This document shows, piece by piece, positions 51,602 through 59,906 of a stretch of 64,000 nt of DNA (the first letter of the stretch is position 1; each line of letters begins with the position of its first letter). This DNA is from Oscillospiraceae bacterium. GTDB taxonomy: Bacteria; Bacillota; Clostridia; Oscillospirales; Ruminococcaceae. The notes beneath the pieces are model-generated. The model ran no database searches. It was not told the DNA's origin and saw only the letters and a program-made list of their open reading frames with translations. Position numbers and translations under genes: made by a program. The DNA is taken from assembly GCA_022835495.1 (NCBI GenBank), contig BQOK01000001.1, forward strand, positions 372,001 through 436,000, in the 5' to 3' direction.

Positions 51602-52437
51602 GGGAGATAAAAGCGGAGGCGGTGACCGAGGCCGTGGCCGCCCTATGCGTGCGGGCCAACCACCACTTGCCCCCGGATGTGCAGGCCGCGCTGGAAAAGG
51701 CGCAGAAAACCGAGCCCTGGCCCCTGGCCCGGGAGACCCTGGGCCTTTTGCGCCGCAACCTGGATCTTGCGCTGGAACAGGACCTGCCCATCTGCCAGGA
51801 CACCGGCATGGCTTGTGTGTTTGTGGAGCTGGGCCAGGAGGTGCACATTGCGGGCGATTTTGAGGCCGCGGTGAACGAGGGCGTACGCCGGGGCTACGAC
51901 CAGGGCTATTTGCGCAAAAGCATTGTGGCCGACCCGCTGCGGCGCGCCAACACCGGCGACAACACCCCCGCGGCCCTGACCCTGCGCCTGGTGCCGGGCA
52001 GCGGCCTGCGCATTACGGTTTCGCCCAAAGGGTTTGGCAGCGAGAACATGAGCCGCCTTGCCATGCTGAAGCCCAGCGACGGCGCCGAGGGGGTGGAGCG
52101 CTTTGTGCTTGAAACGGCGCGCCTTGCCGGCCCGAACCCCTGCCCGCCCATGGTGCTGGGCGTGGGCATCGGCGGCAGCTTTGACAAGGTGGCCTGCCTT
52201 GCCAAGAAGGCGCTGCTGCGCCCCTTGGACCAGCCAAACCCGGACCCCTATTACGCGGAAATGGAAGCCCGCCTTTTGGCGGGCGTGAATGCCCTGGGCA
52301 CCGGCCCGCAGGGCTTTGGCGGCGCTGCCACGGCCCTGGGCCTTGCCATTGAAACGGCCCCCACCCATGTGGCGGGCCTGCCGGTGGCGGTGAATGTTAG
52401 CTGCCATGCAACCCGCCGGGCCACGGCGGAACTGTAA
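51598..52437 (+). CDS. Class I fumarate hydratase, alpha subunit
   Basis: This 279-residue protein is the N-terminal half of iron-sulfur fumarase in its two-subunit form. Blocks LEQDLPICQDTGMACVFVELG (first cluster Cys), RRANTGDNTPAALTLRLVPG, PKGFGSENMSRLAMLKPSDG, PPMVLGVGIGGSFDKVACLAKKALLRPL (second Cys) and LPVAVNVSCHATRRA (third Cys) fit the [4Fe-4S] site. It starts with GTG overlapping the malic enzyme stop. Unusually, the beta subunit gene is not adjacent but lies 221 nt downstream, behind a branched hairpin and copy C of the repeat element. Confidence 0.92.
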   Translation: MREIKAEAVTEAVAALCVRANHHLPPDVQAALEKAQKTEPWPLARETLGLLRRNLDLALEQDLPICQDTGMACVFVELGQEVHIAGDFEAAVNEGVRRGYDQGYLRKSIVADPLRRANTGDNTPAALTLRLVPGSGLRITVSPKGFGSENMSRLAMLKPSDGAEGVERFVLETARLAGPNPCPPMVLGVGIGGSFDKVACLAKKALLRPLDQPNPDPYYAEMEARLLAGVNALGTGPQGFGGAATALGLAIETAPTHVAGLPVAVNVSCHATRRATAEL

Positions 52438-52442
52438 AATGG

Positions 52443-52514
52443 GCGCCGGGCGGGCTTTTTGCCCGTCTTGCGTATACCTGATACGCGGCGCCCGCAAGAA
52501 AGCCCGCCCGGCGC
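52443..52514 (+). other. Branched intergenic hairpin between fumarase subunit genes
   Basis: The outer arms GCGCCGGGCGGGCTTT (52443-52458) and AAAGCCCGCCCGGCGC (52499-52514) are perfect complements. Inside, TTGC/GCAA extends the stem and GCGTAT-ACCTG-ATACGC forms its own hairpin. There is no T run after it, so it looks like an inserted palindromic element or an mRNA processing/stability hairpin rather than a standard terminator. Confidence 0.65.
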
Positions 52515-52545
52515 ACACTTGCTGCGCAGCTTATGGCGGCAAAAC

Positions 52546-52594
52546 CCTGCACTTGCGCAAAAAGACCATGCACTTGCGCAAAGCGCTTGACAAA
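52546..52594 (+). repeat. Copy C of the tandem 13-mer/TTGACA element
   Basis: CCTGCACTTGCGC (52546-52558) and CATGCACTTGCGC (52567-52579) start 21 nt apart, and TTGACAAA begins 7 nt later (52587). The geometry is the same as in copies A and B, but the spacer differs (AAAAAGAC). It lies 67 nt before the fumarase beta ATG. Confidence 0.85.
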
Positions 52595-52658
52595 TGCCGG
52601 GAAATGTGGCAATCGCCGCGGCGCGGCCGGTTTTAATGATCTGAATGAGGAGAAAGCC

Positions 52659-53213
52659 ATGCAACATACACTTTCCACCCCCTGTGCCCGGCAGGACCTG
52701 GCGGCCCTGCGGGCGGGGGATACGGTGCTGCTTTCGGGCACGGTGTACACCGCCCGGGACGCGGCTCACAAGCGCATGATGGAACTGCTGGACGCGGGCG
52801 GGGAGCCGCCCTTTCCGCTTGCGGGCAGCGCGGTGTACTACGTGGGGCCCACGCCCGGGCGCCCGGGCCAGGTGGTGGGCTCGGCGGGCCCTACCACCAG
52901 CGGCCGCATGGACGCCTACAGCCCCCGGCTGATCCGGCTGGGGCAGCTGGTGATGATCGGCAAGGGCGCGCGCAGTGAGGCGGTAAAGCGGGCGGTGAAG
53001 GAGTGCGGCGCGGTGTATCTGGCGGCACTGGGCGGCGCGGGCGCGCTGCTGGCCGCCAGCATCCGGCAGGCGGAGCTGGTGGCCTGGCCCGACCTTGGGT
53101 GCGAGGCGGTGCGCCGCCTTACGGTGCGGGACATGCCACTGACCGTGGTGCTGGACCCGGTGGGCGGCGATCTGTACGAGAGCGGCCCGGGGGCCTATCG
53201 GGCGGGGCGGTAA
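52659..53213 (+). CDS. Class I fumarate hydratase, beta subunit
   Basis: This 184-residue protein is the C-terminal half of iron-sulfur fumarase: LRAGDTVLLSGTVYTARDAAHKRM, YYVGPTPGRPGQVVGSAGPTTSGRMDAYSP (substrate loop) and MIGKGARSEAVKRAVKECGAVYLAALGGAGAL. It pairs with the alpha subunit to hydrate fumarate to malate. The ATG at 52659 follows GAGGAG; the longer frame from 52533 runs through the repeat element and is rejected. The TTGACA of copy C upstream could give it a promoter of its own. Confidence 0.92.
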   Translation: MQHTLSTPCARQDLAALRAGDTVLLSGTVYTARDAAHKRMMELLDAGGEPPFPLAGSAVYYVGPTPGRPGQVVGSAGPTTSGRMDAYSPRLIRLGQLVMIGKGARSEAVKRAVKECGAVYLAALGGAGALLAASIRQAELVAWPDLGCEAVRRLTVRDMPLTVVLDPVGGDLYESGPGAYRAGR

Positions 53214-53241
53214 ACGCCGCCCTGAAAGAGAGGAGAAAACC

Positions 53242-53808
53242 ATGAAACAGAGCTTGGCGGTGCTGTTCCCCGGCACGGGCTACACCTGCGGCGAGCCCCT
53301 GATGCAAAAAATTGCCCGGCAATTTCTGGAGGCCGGGTACCAGGTGGTACAGCTGGATTTTTCGGCTGTGCCCTTTCATGAGCTGGCGGGCCTGGAAGAG
53401 GCGGCGGAGCGGGTGAGGCCCCTCGTTTTGGAACAGCTCAAGGGCGTTGAGCCCTCCGCCTGCGGGGAGATTGTATTTGTTTCGAAAAGTTTGGGAACGG
53501 TGTGCGCGGGCTGGCTGGAAAAGGAGTGGGGCGTGCCCGCCCGCCAGCTTTATCTCACGCCGCTGCCCCAGACGCTGGACTGCATCCGTGAAACCTCGCG
53601 GGTGGCGGGAATGGTGATCGGCACCCAGGACCGGTTTATGACCGCAGAGGCGCTGCAGGCCTTTTGCACCGGGCGGGGCATCCCCTGCCTAGTGGCCGCG
53701 GGTACGGGGCACAACCTGAAATATGCGGACCCTGCCGCCGCAGAGGAGCTGGAGCGAAAAATCCTTGCGCTGTGCAGCGTGCCGCCCGGCGCCGGCAGCC
53801 GGGAATGA
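53242..53808 (+). CDS. Alpha/beta-hydrolase-fold protein
   Basis: This 188-residue protein has an alpha/beta-hydrolase layout: LAVLFPGTGYTCGEPLM (oxyanion region), nucleophile Ser in FVSKSLGTVCAGWLE (S-x-S-x-G in place of G-x-S-x-G), acid Asp in IGTQDRFM and His in AGTGHNLKY. All three triad residues are in order and spacing, so it is probably an active hydrolase of unknown substrate. GAGAGGAG precedes the ATG, 28 nt after the fumarase beta stop, so it may be co-transcribed. Confidence 0.7.
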   Translation: MKQSLAVLFPGTGYTCGEPLMQKIARQFLEAGYQVVQLDFSAVPFHELAGLEEAAERVRPLVLEQLKGVEPSACGEIVFVSKSLGTVCAGWLEKEWGVPARQLYLTPLPQTLDCIRETSRVAGMVIGTQDRFMTAEALQAFCTGRGIPCLVAAGTGHNLKYADPAAAEELERKILALCSVPPGAGSRE

Positions 53809-53826
53809 ATGGGGGCGGGGAAGAGA

Positions 53827-54651
53827 ATGGAACAATTTGAAGCACTGGTGAAAAAGGACGATGCAGGCAGGCTGACCATCCTTGAGCTGCCGTTTGATGC
53901 GAGAGCGGCATTCGGCAAACCCAGGGGAACGATTCATGTGTGCGGCAGGATCAACGGCACAGAGTACCGAGGCAAGCTGCTGGCCCGCGGCGGCGGCAAA
54001 TTTGTGATGGTTTTGGACAAAGCGCTGCAAAAGGCCATCGGGTTTGCCGGGCAGGCAATGAGCGCGGCGGTCACGATGGCCCCCGAGGAGGAAAAGGCAG
54101 GCGGGGAGAGCCCGGAAAAGGCCGTGGACAGCAGGTGCGGTATGGACCTGCTCACTGCGATCAAAACACGGCAGAGCATCCGCAAATTCACCGAAAGACC
54201 GGTGAGCGGGGAGATGGTGAACGCCATCCTTTGCGCGGGCATGCGCGCCCCCACGGCCAAAAACAAGCGCCCATGCCATTTTATTGTAATAACAGACAGG
54301 CAGCTTTTGTCGACCCTGGCCCGGCAGAATACAAATGCCGCCATGCTGGAGGGTGCGGCAGGGGCGATTGTGGTTTGCGGGGATAAAAACAGAGAGGGGA
54401 TCAAAGAGTTTTTATGCGCGGACTGTGCCGCAGCCACACAAAACATGCTGCTCGGCATCCACGGCTTGGGGCTGGGAGGCGTTTGGTGCGGCGTGGCACC
54501 CAATTCCGATTGGCGAAAGCTGCTGATCGGGCAGCTGGCGCTTCCCCCGAAAGTGGAGCCTGTTTCCGTGATTGCATTTGGCTGGCCGGACGAAACAAAG
54601 GAATTGTGTGACCGCTGGGAAACGGCAAAGGTCCATTGCAACAGGTGGTAG
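53827..54651 (+). CDS. DUF1905 domain fused to a nitroreductase domain
   Basis: This 274-residue protein has an N-terminal DUF1905 domain (1-90: LTILELPFDARAAFGKPRGTIHVCGRING, KFVMVLDKALQKAIG), a charged linker (EEEKAGGESPEKA) and a nitroreductase domain (about 106-270: MDLLTAIKTRQSIRKFTERPV, MRAPTAKNKRPCHFIVI, AATQNMLLGIHGLGLGGVWCG, VSVIAFGWPDE). The nitroreductase part should bind FMN and use NAD(P)H. DUF1905 is a small beta-barrel of unknown role, usually alone. The ATG with GGGGAAGAG is preferred over the one at 53809. No break is visible, so the fusion looks genuine. Confidence 0.75.
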   Translation: MEQFEALVKKDDAGRLTILELPFDARAAFGKPRGTIHVCGRINGTEYRGKLLARGGGKFVMVLDKALQKAIGFAGQAMSAAVTMAPEEEKAGGESPEKAVDSRCGMDLLTAIKTRQSIRKFTERPVSGEMVNAILCAGMRAPTAKNKRPCHFIVITDRQLLSTLARQNTNAAMLEGAAGAIVVCGDKNREGIKEFLCADCAAATQNMLLGIHGLGLGGVWCGVAPNSDWRKLLIGQLALPPKVEPVSVIAFGWPDETKELCDRWETAKVHCNRW

Positions 54652-54760
54652 CCCGTTTGCCCAAGCGCCGCGGGCAAAGGCGGCCGCCCGCGGCCGGAGG
54701 CGGGGCTGGTTTTGTGCAACCTGCCCGGCTTTGACGCTTTAATTTGGTAAAAAGTTTTGC

Positions 54761-54789
54761 TTGACAACGGGGGCGGCTTGTGGTTTAAT
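54761..54789 (+). promoter_or_regulatory. Promoter of the T-box/Trp transporter operon
   Basis: TTGACA (54761-54766), 17 nt, TTTAAT (54784-54789). Confidence 0.85.
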
Positions 54790-54795
54790 AACGTT

Positions 54796-55072
54796 AAACC
54801 GATGAGGCGGAGATAAAACTGCACAGCGCGCCGATAGAGAGCCCGGAGGGTGGAAACGGGCGGAGAGCGGGGCAGACAAATGGGCCGCCAAGGGCAGGGT
54901 GAACGGGCTGGAAAGGCCCCAGTAGCTGCGCCGGGAACTCCCGTTACAGAGTGCGGGGCGTGTCAGCGCCCTCATGAGCGGCCTTTTTGAAAGAGGCAAG
55001 CAAGGTGGCACCGCAAGTTTTGAATGCTGATTCAAGACCTGCCCTTGTAGAACACAAGGGCAGGTCTTTTTA
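54796..55072 (+). promoter_or_regulatory. T-box leader, probably tryptophan-specific
   Basis: A 14-nt T-box core AAGGTGGCACCGC (55002-55014) precedes a 14-bp terminator (AGACCTGCCCTTGT / ACAAGGGCAGGTCT, 55035-55067) ending in TTTTTATTTT. Upstream, Stem I shows AGAGAGC and GGAGGGTGG blocks. On its 3' side AAATGGGCC carries TGG (54881-54883) at the specifier position, pointing to tRNA-Trp. Uncharged tRNA would favour the antiterminator and switch on the transporter genes. Confidence 0.85.
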
Positions 55073-55210
55073 TTTTACAATCAGGAAAGGGGGCGCCGGA
55101 GATGCGGCCCGGAATTGACACGCGGAAGAACCAGTTTTCCACACGATGGCGCCGATGGCGTTGAAACACAGCCCGCCATCCACCCTTTAACTTGAAACGA
55201 GGTACTTACC

Positions 55211-56254
55211 ATGAAACTGAAAAAGATGCTTTGCACCGCTGCCGCCACCCTTTTGGCCCTTGCCCTTGCCGCCTGCGGCGGGGCGACGCCGCCCCCGGCG
55301 GCAGCGCCCTCCGGCGCAGCTTCGGCGGGCAGCGCGGGCTCGGCCGACGCGGATTTTACCATTGGGATCGTGCAGTATACCCAGCACTCGAGCCTGGACG
55401 AGATCTGCGCCGCTGTGCAGAATGAGCTGGAGGTGCTTGCCGCCACCGCGGACGTGAAGCTGAATGTGATCGTGAAGAACGGCCAGGGCGACGCGCCTAC
55501 CATCAACGACATCTGCAGCCTGTTTGTGGCTGACAAGGTAGACCTGATCATCCCCATCGCCACGCCGGCGGCCACCAGCGCGGCGGCGGCCACCCAGGGC
55601 ACGGGCATCCCGCTGGTGTTCAGCGCGGTCACCGACCCGGTGGAGGCCCAGCTGGTGGAGAGCATGGAAGCCCCCGGCGGCAGCATTACCGGCACGTCGG
55701 ACTACATTGACACCTCGCTCATTCTGAAGCTGGCCACCACCCAGAACCCAGAGCTGAAAAAGCTGGGCCTGATCTACAACCTGGGCGAGCCCAACAGCGT
55801 GGCCACCATCGCCAAAACCAAGCCCATCCTGGAGGAACAGGGCATCGCCTATGTGGAGAGCACCGTGACCACCCCGGGCGAGGTGCAGATGGCGGCCCAG
55901 AAGCTGATCAGCGAGGGGGCCGAGGCGATCTTTGTGCCCATTGACAACACGGTGGCCAGTGCCATGAGCGTTCTGGCCGACGAGGCCATCAAGGCGGGCG
56001 TGCCGGTGTACACCGCGGCCGACAGCATGGTGCGGGACGGCGGCCTTGCCACCACAGGTGTGAACTACACCCGCCTGGGCGAGCTGACCGCCCAAATGGC
56101 CTTTAAGGTGCTGTATGAAAAGGCCGACCCCGCCTCCATGGCGGTGCAGGTGCTGAACGACGGCATCGTGACCGTGAACACCACCACCGCCGAGGCCCTG
56201 GGCATCGACCCGGACGTATTCGACCCGGGCGAGGGCTACGTGGCCGTGGAGTAA
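55211..56254 (+). CDS. Tryptophan-type ABC transporter substrate-binding lipoprotein (TrpX-like)
   Basis: This 347-residue protein has a lipoprotein signal (lipobox LALAAC) and the ABC_sub_bind fold (PF04392): FTIGIVQYTQHSSLDEICAA, VDLIIPIATPAATSAAAATQ, IPLVFSAVTDPVEAQLVESM, ITGTSDYIDTSLILKLA and GLIYNLGEPNSVATI. Members beside T-box leaders with a Trp specifier are known as TrpX of the TrpXYZ uptake system; the TGG specifier here supports that. It lies 138 nt after the terminator of the leader. GAGG lies 9 nt before the ATG. Confidence 0.85.
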   Translation: MKLKKMLCTAAATLLALALAACGGATPPPAAAPSGAASAGSAGSADADFTIGIVQYTQHSSLDEICAAVQNELEVLAATADVKLNVIVKNGQGDAPTINDICSLFVADKVDLIIPIATPAATSAAAATQGTGIPLVFSAVTDPVEAQLVESMEAPGGSITGTSDYIDTSLILKLATTQNPELKKLGLIYNLGEPNSVATIAKTKPILEEQGIAYVESTVTTPGEVQMAAQKLISEGAEAIFVPIDNTVASAMSVLADEAIKAGVPVYTAADSMVRDGGLATTGVNYTRLGELTAQMAFKVLYEKADPASMAVQVLNDGIVTVNTTTAEALGIDPDVFDPGEGYVAVE

Positions 56255-56341
56255 CAAAAACAGGCGCCGGGCGGGCCGCTGCAAGGGCGGCCCGCCCCTG
56301 CGCAGGCCTGGACGCTTTTAACGAAAGGAAGACCGGTTTTT

Positions 56342-57259
56342 ATGATGATGCTGATGCAGAGCGCGGTGGAGCAGGGCTTTATTTATGCCCTGGTGGCGCT
56401 GGCGCTCTATCTGTCGTACCGCATTCTGGACATTGCGGACCTTACCACCGACGGTTCGTTTGTGTTGGGATGCGCGGTGTCGGCCACCTGCGCCACCCAG
56501 GGGCACCCGGCGCTGGGGCTTTTGGCCGGAATGCTGGCGGGCATGGCGGCGGGGTTTGTAACCGCCTTTCTGCACACCCGCATGAAGGTGCAGGCCATTT
56601 TGGCGGGCATCATTACCATGACCGGGCTGTACACCATCAATCTGTGGGTCATGGGAGGCCGTTCGGACCTGCCGCTGCTCAAGGTGGACACCATTTTCAC
56701 CTATACCCAGGCGCTGCTGGGCACAAAATACGGCAAGCTTGTGACCGTGGCGCTGATCGCCCTTGCGGCGGCGGTGCTGCTGATCCTGTTCCTCAAGACC
56801 CAGCTGGGGCTTTCGATCCGGGCCACCGGCGACAACCGGGATATGGTGGCCGCCAGCTCCATCAATCCGGCTTTCACCATCACGGTGGGGCTGTGCCTGG
56901 CCAACGGCTGTACGGCGCTGGCTGGCGCGGTGCTGGCGCAGTATCAGATGTCCAGCAGCGTGAGCCTGGGCACAGGCGTGGTGGTGATCGGGCTGGCAAG
57001 CCTGATCATCGGCGAGGTGGTGCTGCGCCGGGGCGGCGTGGTGCGCGGCGTGGCGGGCGCGATCCTGGGGGCGATCCTGTACCGCATTCTGATGGTGCTG
57101 GCGCTCAAGAACAGCGCCTCGCCCAGCAACATGAAGCTGGTGAGCGCCGTGATCGTGGCGCTGGCCATCAGTTACCCGGCGCTGGCCGGCTGGGTGTGGC
57201 TGCGGCGGCGCAAGCGCGCCGCGGCGCGCGGCGGGAAGGGAGGCGCAGAACAGTGCTGA
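56342..57259 (+). CDS. Tryptophan-type ABC transporter permease (TrpY-like)
   Basis: This 305-residue permease has 8-9 membrane segments. It opens EQGFIYALVALALYLSYRIL then DLTTDGSFVLGCAVSATCAT, the hallmark of this branch of BPD_transp_2, and continues with MKVQAILAGIITMTGLYTIN, LGLSIRATGDNRDMVAASSI (cytoplasmic coupling loop) and GTGVVVIGLASLIIGEVVLRR. It pairs with the lipoprotein upstream and the ATPase that overlaps its 3' end by 7 nt. Confidence 0.87.
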   Translation: MMMLMQSAVEQGFIYALVALALYLSYRILDIADLTTDGSFVLGCAVSATCATQGHPALGLLAGMLAGMAAGFVTAFLHTRMKVQAILAGIITMTGLYTINLWVMGGRSDLPLLKVDTIFTYTQALLGTKYGKLVTVALIALAAAVLLILFLKTQLGLSIRATGDNRDMVAASSINPAFTITVGLCLANGCTALAGAVLAQYQMSSSVSLGTGVVVIGLASLIIGEVVLRRGGVVRGVAGAILGAILYRILMVLALKNSASPSNMKLVSAVIVALAISYPALAGWVWLRRRKRAAARGGKGGAEQC

Positions 57260-58059
57260 ACCTGCAAAACGTATGCAAGACCTTTGCGCCCGGCACCGTG
57301 AACGAGAAGCGGGCGCTGCAGCACATCGACCTAGAGCTGGAGGCGGGCGACTTTGCCGCCATTGTGGGCTCCAACGGGGCGGGCAAATCGACCCTGTTTG
57401 GGGCGATCGCGGGCGGCTTTTGGCCGGACGAGGGCAGCGTGAGGCTGGATGGGCAGGACATCACCTTTTTGCCCGAGCACAGGCGCAGCCGGATGATCGG
57501 GCGGCTGTTCCAGGACCCGCTGCGAGGCACCGCGCCCCACATGACCATTGAGGAGAACCTGGCCCTGGCGTATCTGCGCACCGCAAAGCGCGGCGCCGGC
57601 TTTTCGCGGGTGAGCGCCAGGGACCGGGCTTATTTCAAAGAGCGGCTGGCCCGGCTGGGGCTGGGGCTGGAGGACCGGATGGATCAGCCGGTGGGCCTGC
57701 TCTCGGGCGGGCAGCGGCAGGCGCTGACCCTGTTGATGGCAACGCTGGTGCCGCCAAAGCTTTTGCTGCTGGACGAACACACCGCCGCGCTGGACCCGGC
57801 CACGGCCGAAAAGGTGCTGGCGCTCACCACCGAGATTGTGGCCGAGCACGGCCTGACCTGCCTGATGATCACCCACAACATGCAGAGCGCCCTGAGCCTT
57901 GGCAACCGCACCCTGATGATGGACGCCGGGCGCATTGTGCTGGATGTAAAGGGCGGCGAGCGGGAAGGGATGACAGTGGAGGACCTGCTCACAAAATTCC
58001 GCGAGGGGGCGGGCAAGGCGCTCACCAACGACCGGATCCTGCTCTCCACCGTGGAGTGA
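57253..58059 (+). CDS. Tryptophan-type ABC transporter ATPase (TrpZ-like)
   Basis: This 268-residue ATPase starts at a GTG 10 nt after GGGAGG, inside the end of the permease gene. It has Walker A GSNGAGKST, signature LSGGQRQALTLLMATL and Walker B LLLLDEHTAALDP (DEH in place of the usual DEP, as in this subfamily), then the H-loop MITHNMQSAL. A longer frame from 56470 is antisense-like shadow and rejected. It completes the three-gene T-box operon. Confidence 0.88.
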   Translation: MLNLQNVCKTFAPGTVNEKRALQHIDLELEAGDFAAIVGSNGAGKSTLFGAIAGGFWPDEGSVRLDGQDITFLPEHRRSRMIGRLFQDPLRGTAPHMTIEENLALAYLRTAKRGAGFSRVSARDRAYFKERLARLGLGLEDRMDQPVGLLSGGQRQALTLLMATLVPPKLLLLDEHTAALDPATAEKVLALTTEIVAEHGLTCLMITHNMQSALSLGNRTLMMDAGRIVLDVKGGEREGMTVEDLLTKFREGAGKALTNDRILLSTVE

Positions 58060-58070
58060 AAAGCAAACAA

Positions 58071-58108
58071 AACAGCCGCCGGACTTTCGAACAAGGTCCG
58101 GCGGCTGT
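58071..58108 (+). terminator. Terminator of the Trp transporter operon
   Basis: A 17-bp stem with one mismatch (from AACAGCCGCCGGAC; complement GTCCGGCGGCTGTT) 11 nt past the stop, followed by CTGTTTGTT. It also lies just past the stop of the convergent GGDEF gene. Confidence 0.75.
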
Positions 58109-58116
58109 TCTGTTTG

Positions 58117-59844
58117 TTATTGTGGGGAGGGCTGGCCCTGCGCTTCGCACCGCAGAGCGGCGGTACGCACGCGGCAGCGCTGCTTGTCGGCATACATGGC
58201 CTGATCGGCGCGGCGCAGGGCCAGGCGCTGGTCCGCCCCGCCCCCCGGCAGCAGCCGGTATTCCGACCAGCCCCGGGCCAGCGAAACCGCCAGCGCCTGC
58301 GCTGCATTGTGGGCCTGCAGCGCGTCGGCCAATTTTTGATTGAACTGCTGTGGGTCAGCCTGGCAGCCATTTAGCAGTACGGCAAATTCATCGCCGCCGA
58401 AGCGGAAACATTGCCCGACCGGCTCAAAGGCCTGGCGGATGCAGGCGGCCGCCGCGCGAAGCAGTTCGTCACCCGCCGCGTGGCCCAGGGTATCGTTTAC
58501 GAGCTTGAGATTGTTGAGATCCATCATAAAAGCCAGGCCCGGCCCCTGGAAAGGGCGGTTCAGCGCCTCTTCCAGCGCCGCGCGGCTGCCCAGGCCGGTG
58601 AGCGGATCCACCAGTGCCAGCCGATGCCAGGTGCGGGCCTGGCGGCTGTCGCGCATAAGGCGCAGCAGCTGCCGCAGCCCCAGAACCGCCAAAAGGCCCA
58701 GCCCCAGATACAGGCCGACGCGGAACAGACGGCTGTTGTCGGTATAGGGGCGCAGATAAAATTCCACCAAGGCAGCCAGCCCGGCAACGGCCAACAGGCC
58801 GTAGATGGCGGCCAGCCAGCGCAGGGCCGGGGAGTGTGTGCGCCGGAGGCGGGAGACCAGCACGTACAGCCCGGCGAAAACGCTGACGGCGAGCAAAGCG
58901 TGGGTGGCGGGCAGCATTTGCGGCAGATCCAACACCCCCGCCGCCTGCAAGAGGCCCTGAACCAGCAGATTTGCCAGCAGCGCCGCCTGAAGCAGCCTTA
59001 CCAGGCGGGTATGGCTGCTGCACAGCGCGTGGATGCAGCCCAGAAAGAAGACCGGCAGCAGCATAAAGGAAAAAAAGGAGAGCAAGCAGATGGCCACGGG
59101 ATCATGAAAAAACAGCTGGCTGAGGGAGGAATCGGTGAACAGCCACACCGCGCTGAGCAGGCACAAAAGACCGGCATGGCACAAAAGGCCGCCGCTGCGG
59201 CGCCCCCGGCCCCGCAGCCAGTCGGTAAAAAAGGCTGTGAACATGCAAAGGCTCAGCAGAACGAGGGCGGCAGTGACCAAAAGGGTGCCCCGGCCGGCGC
59301 TGAGCTGGGCCATGAGCAAAGCGCCGTTGGAGCCCAGCGCCAGGGAAGAGAGCGCGATGCGGCCGCCATAGGGCGACACCAGGCGCACGGTGACGAACTG
59401 GCCGGCCCGGAGCGCGGGCAGCTGCGCCATGCACAGGCGGTTTGCCAACAGGCTGCCGAAGGGCGGGGCGCCGGTGAGACCGTATTCAAACAGCCGCTGG
59501 CCGGCGGGGCCCAGGATCTCGACCGCCTGGTACTGGTTGTGGAGGGAAAGAATCGTGCCGGAGGGCACGGAATGCGGCAGGGCGACCCGCAAGACCGCTT
59601 CGCCCTGCTGTGTTTCCAACTGCCGCGGAAGGGAGGCCAGCTCCGACCAGCGGCCGTTATCCCCCAACAGCTGCCAGCCCTGGGCAAGCGGTTCTACCTG
59701 GCCAAAGTTGAGGCCTGCCTGGGGCAGGGTGGAACGGGCGGAACTGATGGAGAGAAGGCAGAGCATCAGGAGCAGGGAAAGGCCCGCCAGCACGCACAGG
59801 GCCGGCGTGAGCCTTCGCACGGTGCGCGGAGCTTCTTTTTCCAT
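58117..59844 (-). CDS. Membrane diguanylate cyclase (GGDEF domain)
   Basis: This 575-residue protein has an N-terminal membrane anchor, an extracytoplasmic domain (about 40-175), seven or so membrane helices (about 185-395) and a C-terminal GGDEF domain (about 405-560). The active-site motif FRFGGDEFAVLL and the metal/substrate region DPLTGLGSRAALEEAL and MMDLNNLKLVNDTLGH are intact. No RxxD inhibitory site is visible upstream of GGDEF. The layout resembles 7TMR-DISM sensors. It should make cyclic di-GMP in response to an outside signal. It follows apbE by 62 nt on the same strand. RBS AGGGGGGA. Confidence 0.85.
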   Translation of the reverse strand: MEKEAPRTVRRLTPALCVLAGLSLLLMLCLLSISSARSTLPQAGLNFGQVEPLAQGWQLLGDNGRWSELASLPRQLETQQGEAVLRVALPHSVPSGTILSLHNQYQAVEILGPAGQRLFEYGLTGAPPFGSLLANRLCMAQLPALRAGQFVTVRLVSPYGGRIALSSLALGSNGALLMAQLSAGRGTLLVTAALVLLSLCMFTAFFTDWLRGRGRRSGGLLCHAGLLCLLSAVWLFTDSSLSQLFFHDPVAICLLSFFSFMLLPVFFLGCIHALCSSHTRLVRLLQAALLANLLVQGLLQAAGVLDLPQMLPATHALLAVSVFAGLYVLVSRLRRTHSPALRWLAAIYGLLAVAGLAALVEFYLRPYTDNSRLFRVGLYLGLGLLAVLGLRQLLRLMRDSRQARTWHRLALVDPLTGLGSRAALEEALNRPFQGPGLAFMMDLNNLKLVNDTLGHAAGDELLRAAAACIRQAFEPVGQCFRFGGDEFAVLLNGCQADPQQFNQKLADALQAHNAAQALAVSLARGWSEYRLLPGGGADQRLALRRADQAMYADKQRCRVRTAALRCEAQGQPSPQ

Positions 59845-59906
59845 GCATAATCCCCCCTCTGTGCACAGTGTATGAAAAAACAGGTTTGGATTCCCTCACG
59901 GGCCGG

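Noticed and set aside
23227-52594. The 13-mer copies as a CRISPR array
   Set aside because: Only two units per locus, 8-nt spacers that repeat between loci, no cas genes. It does not fit CRISPR.
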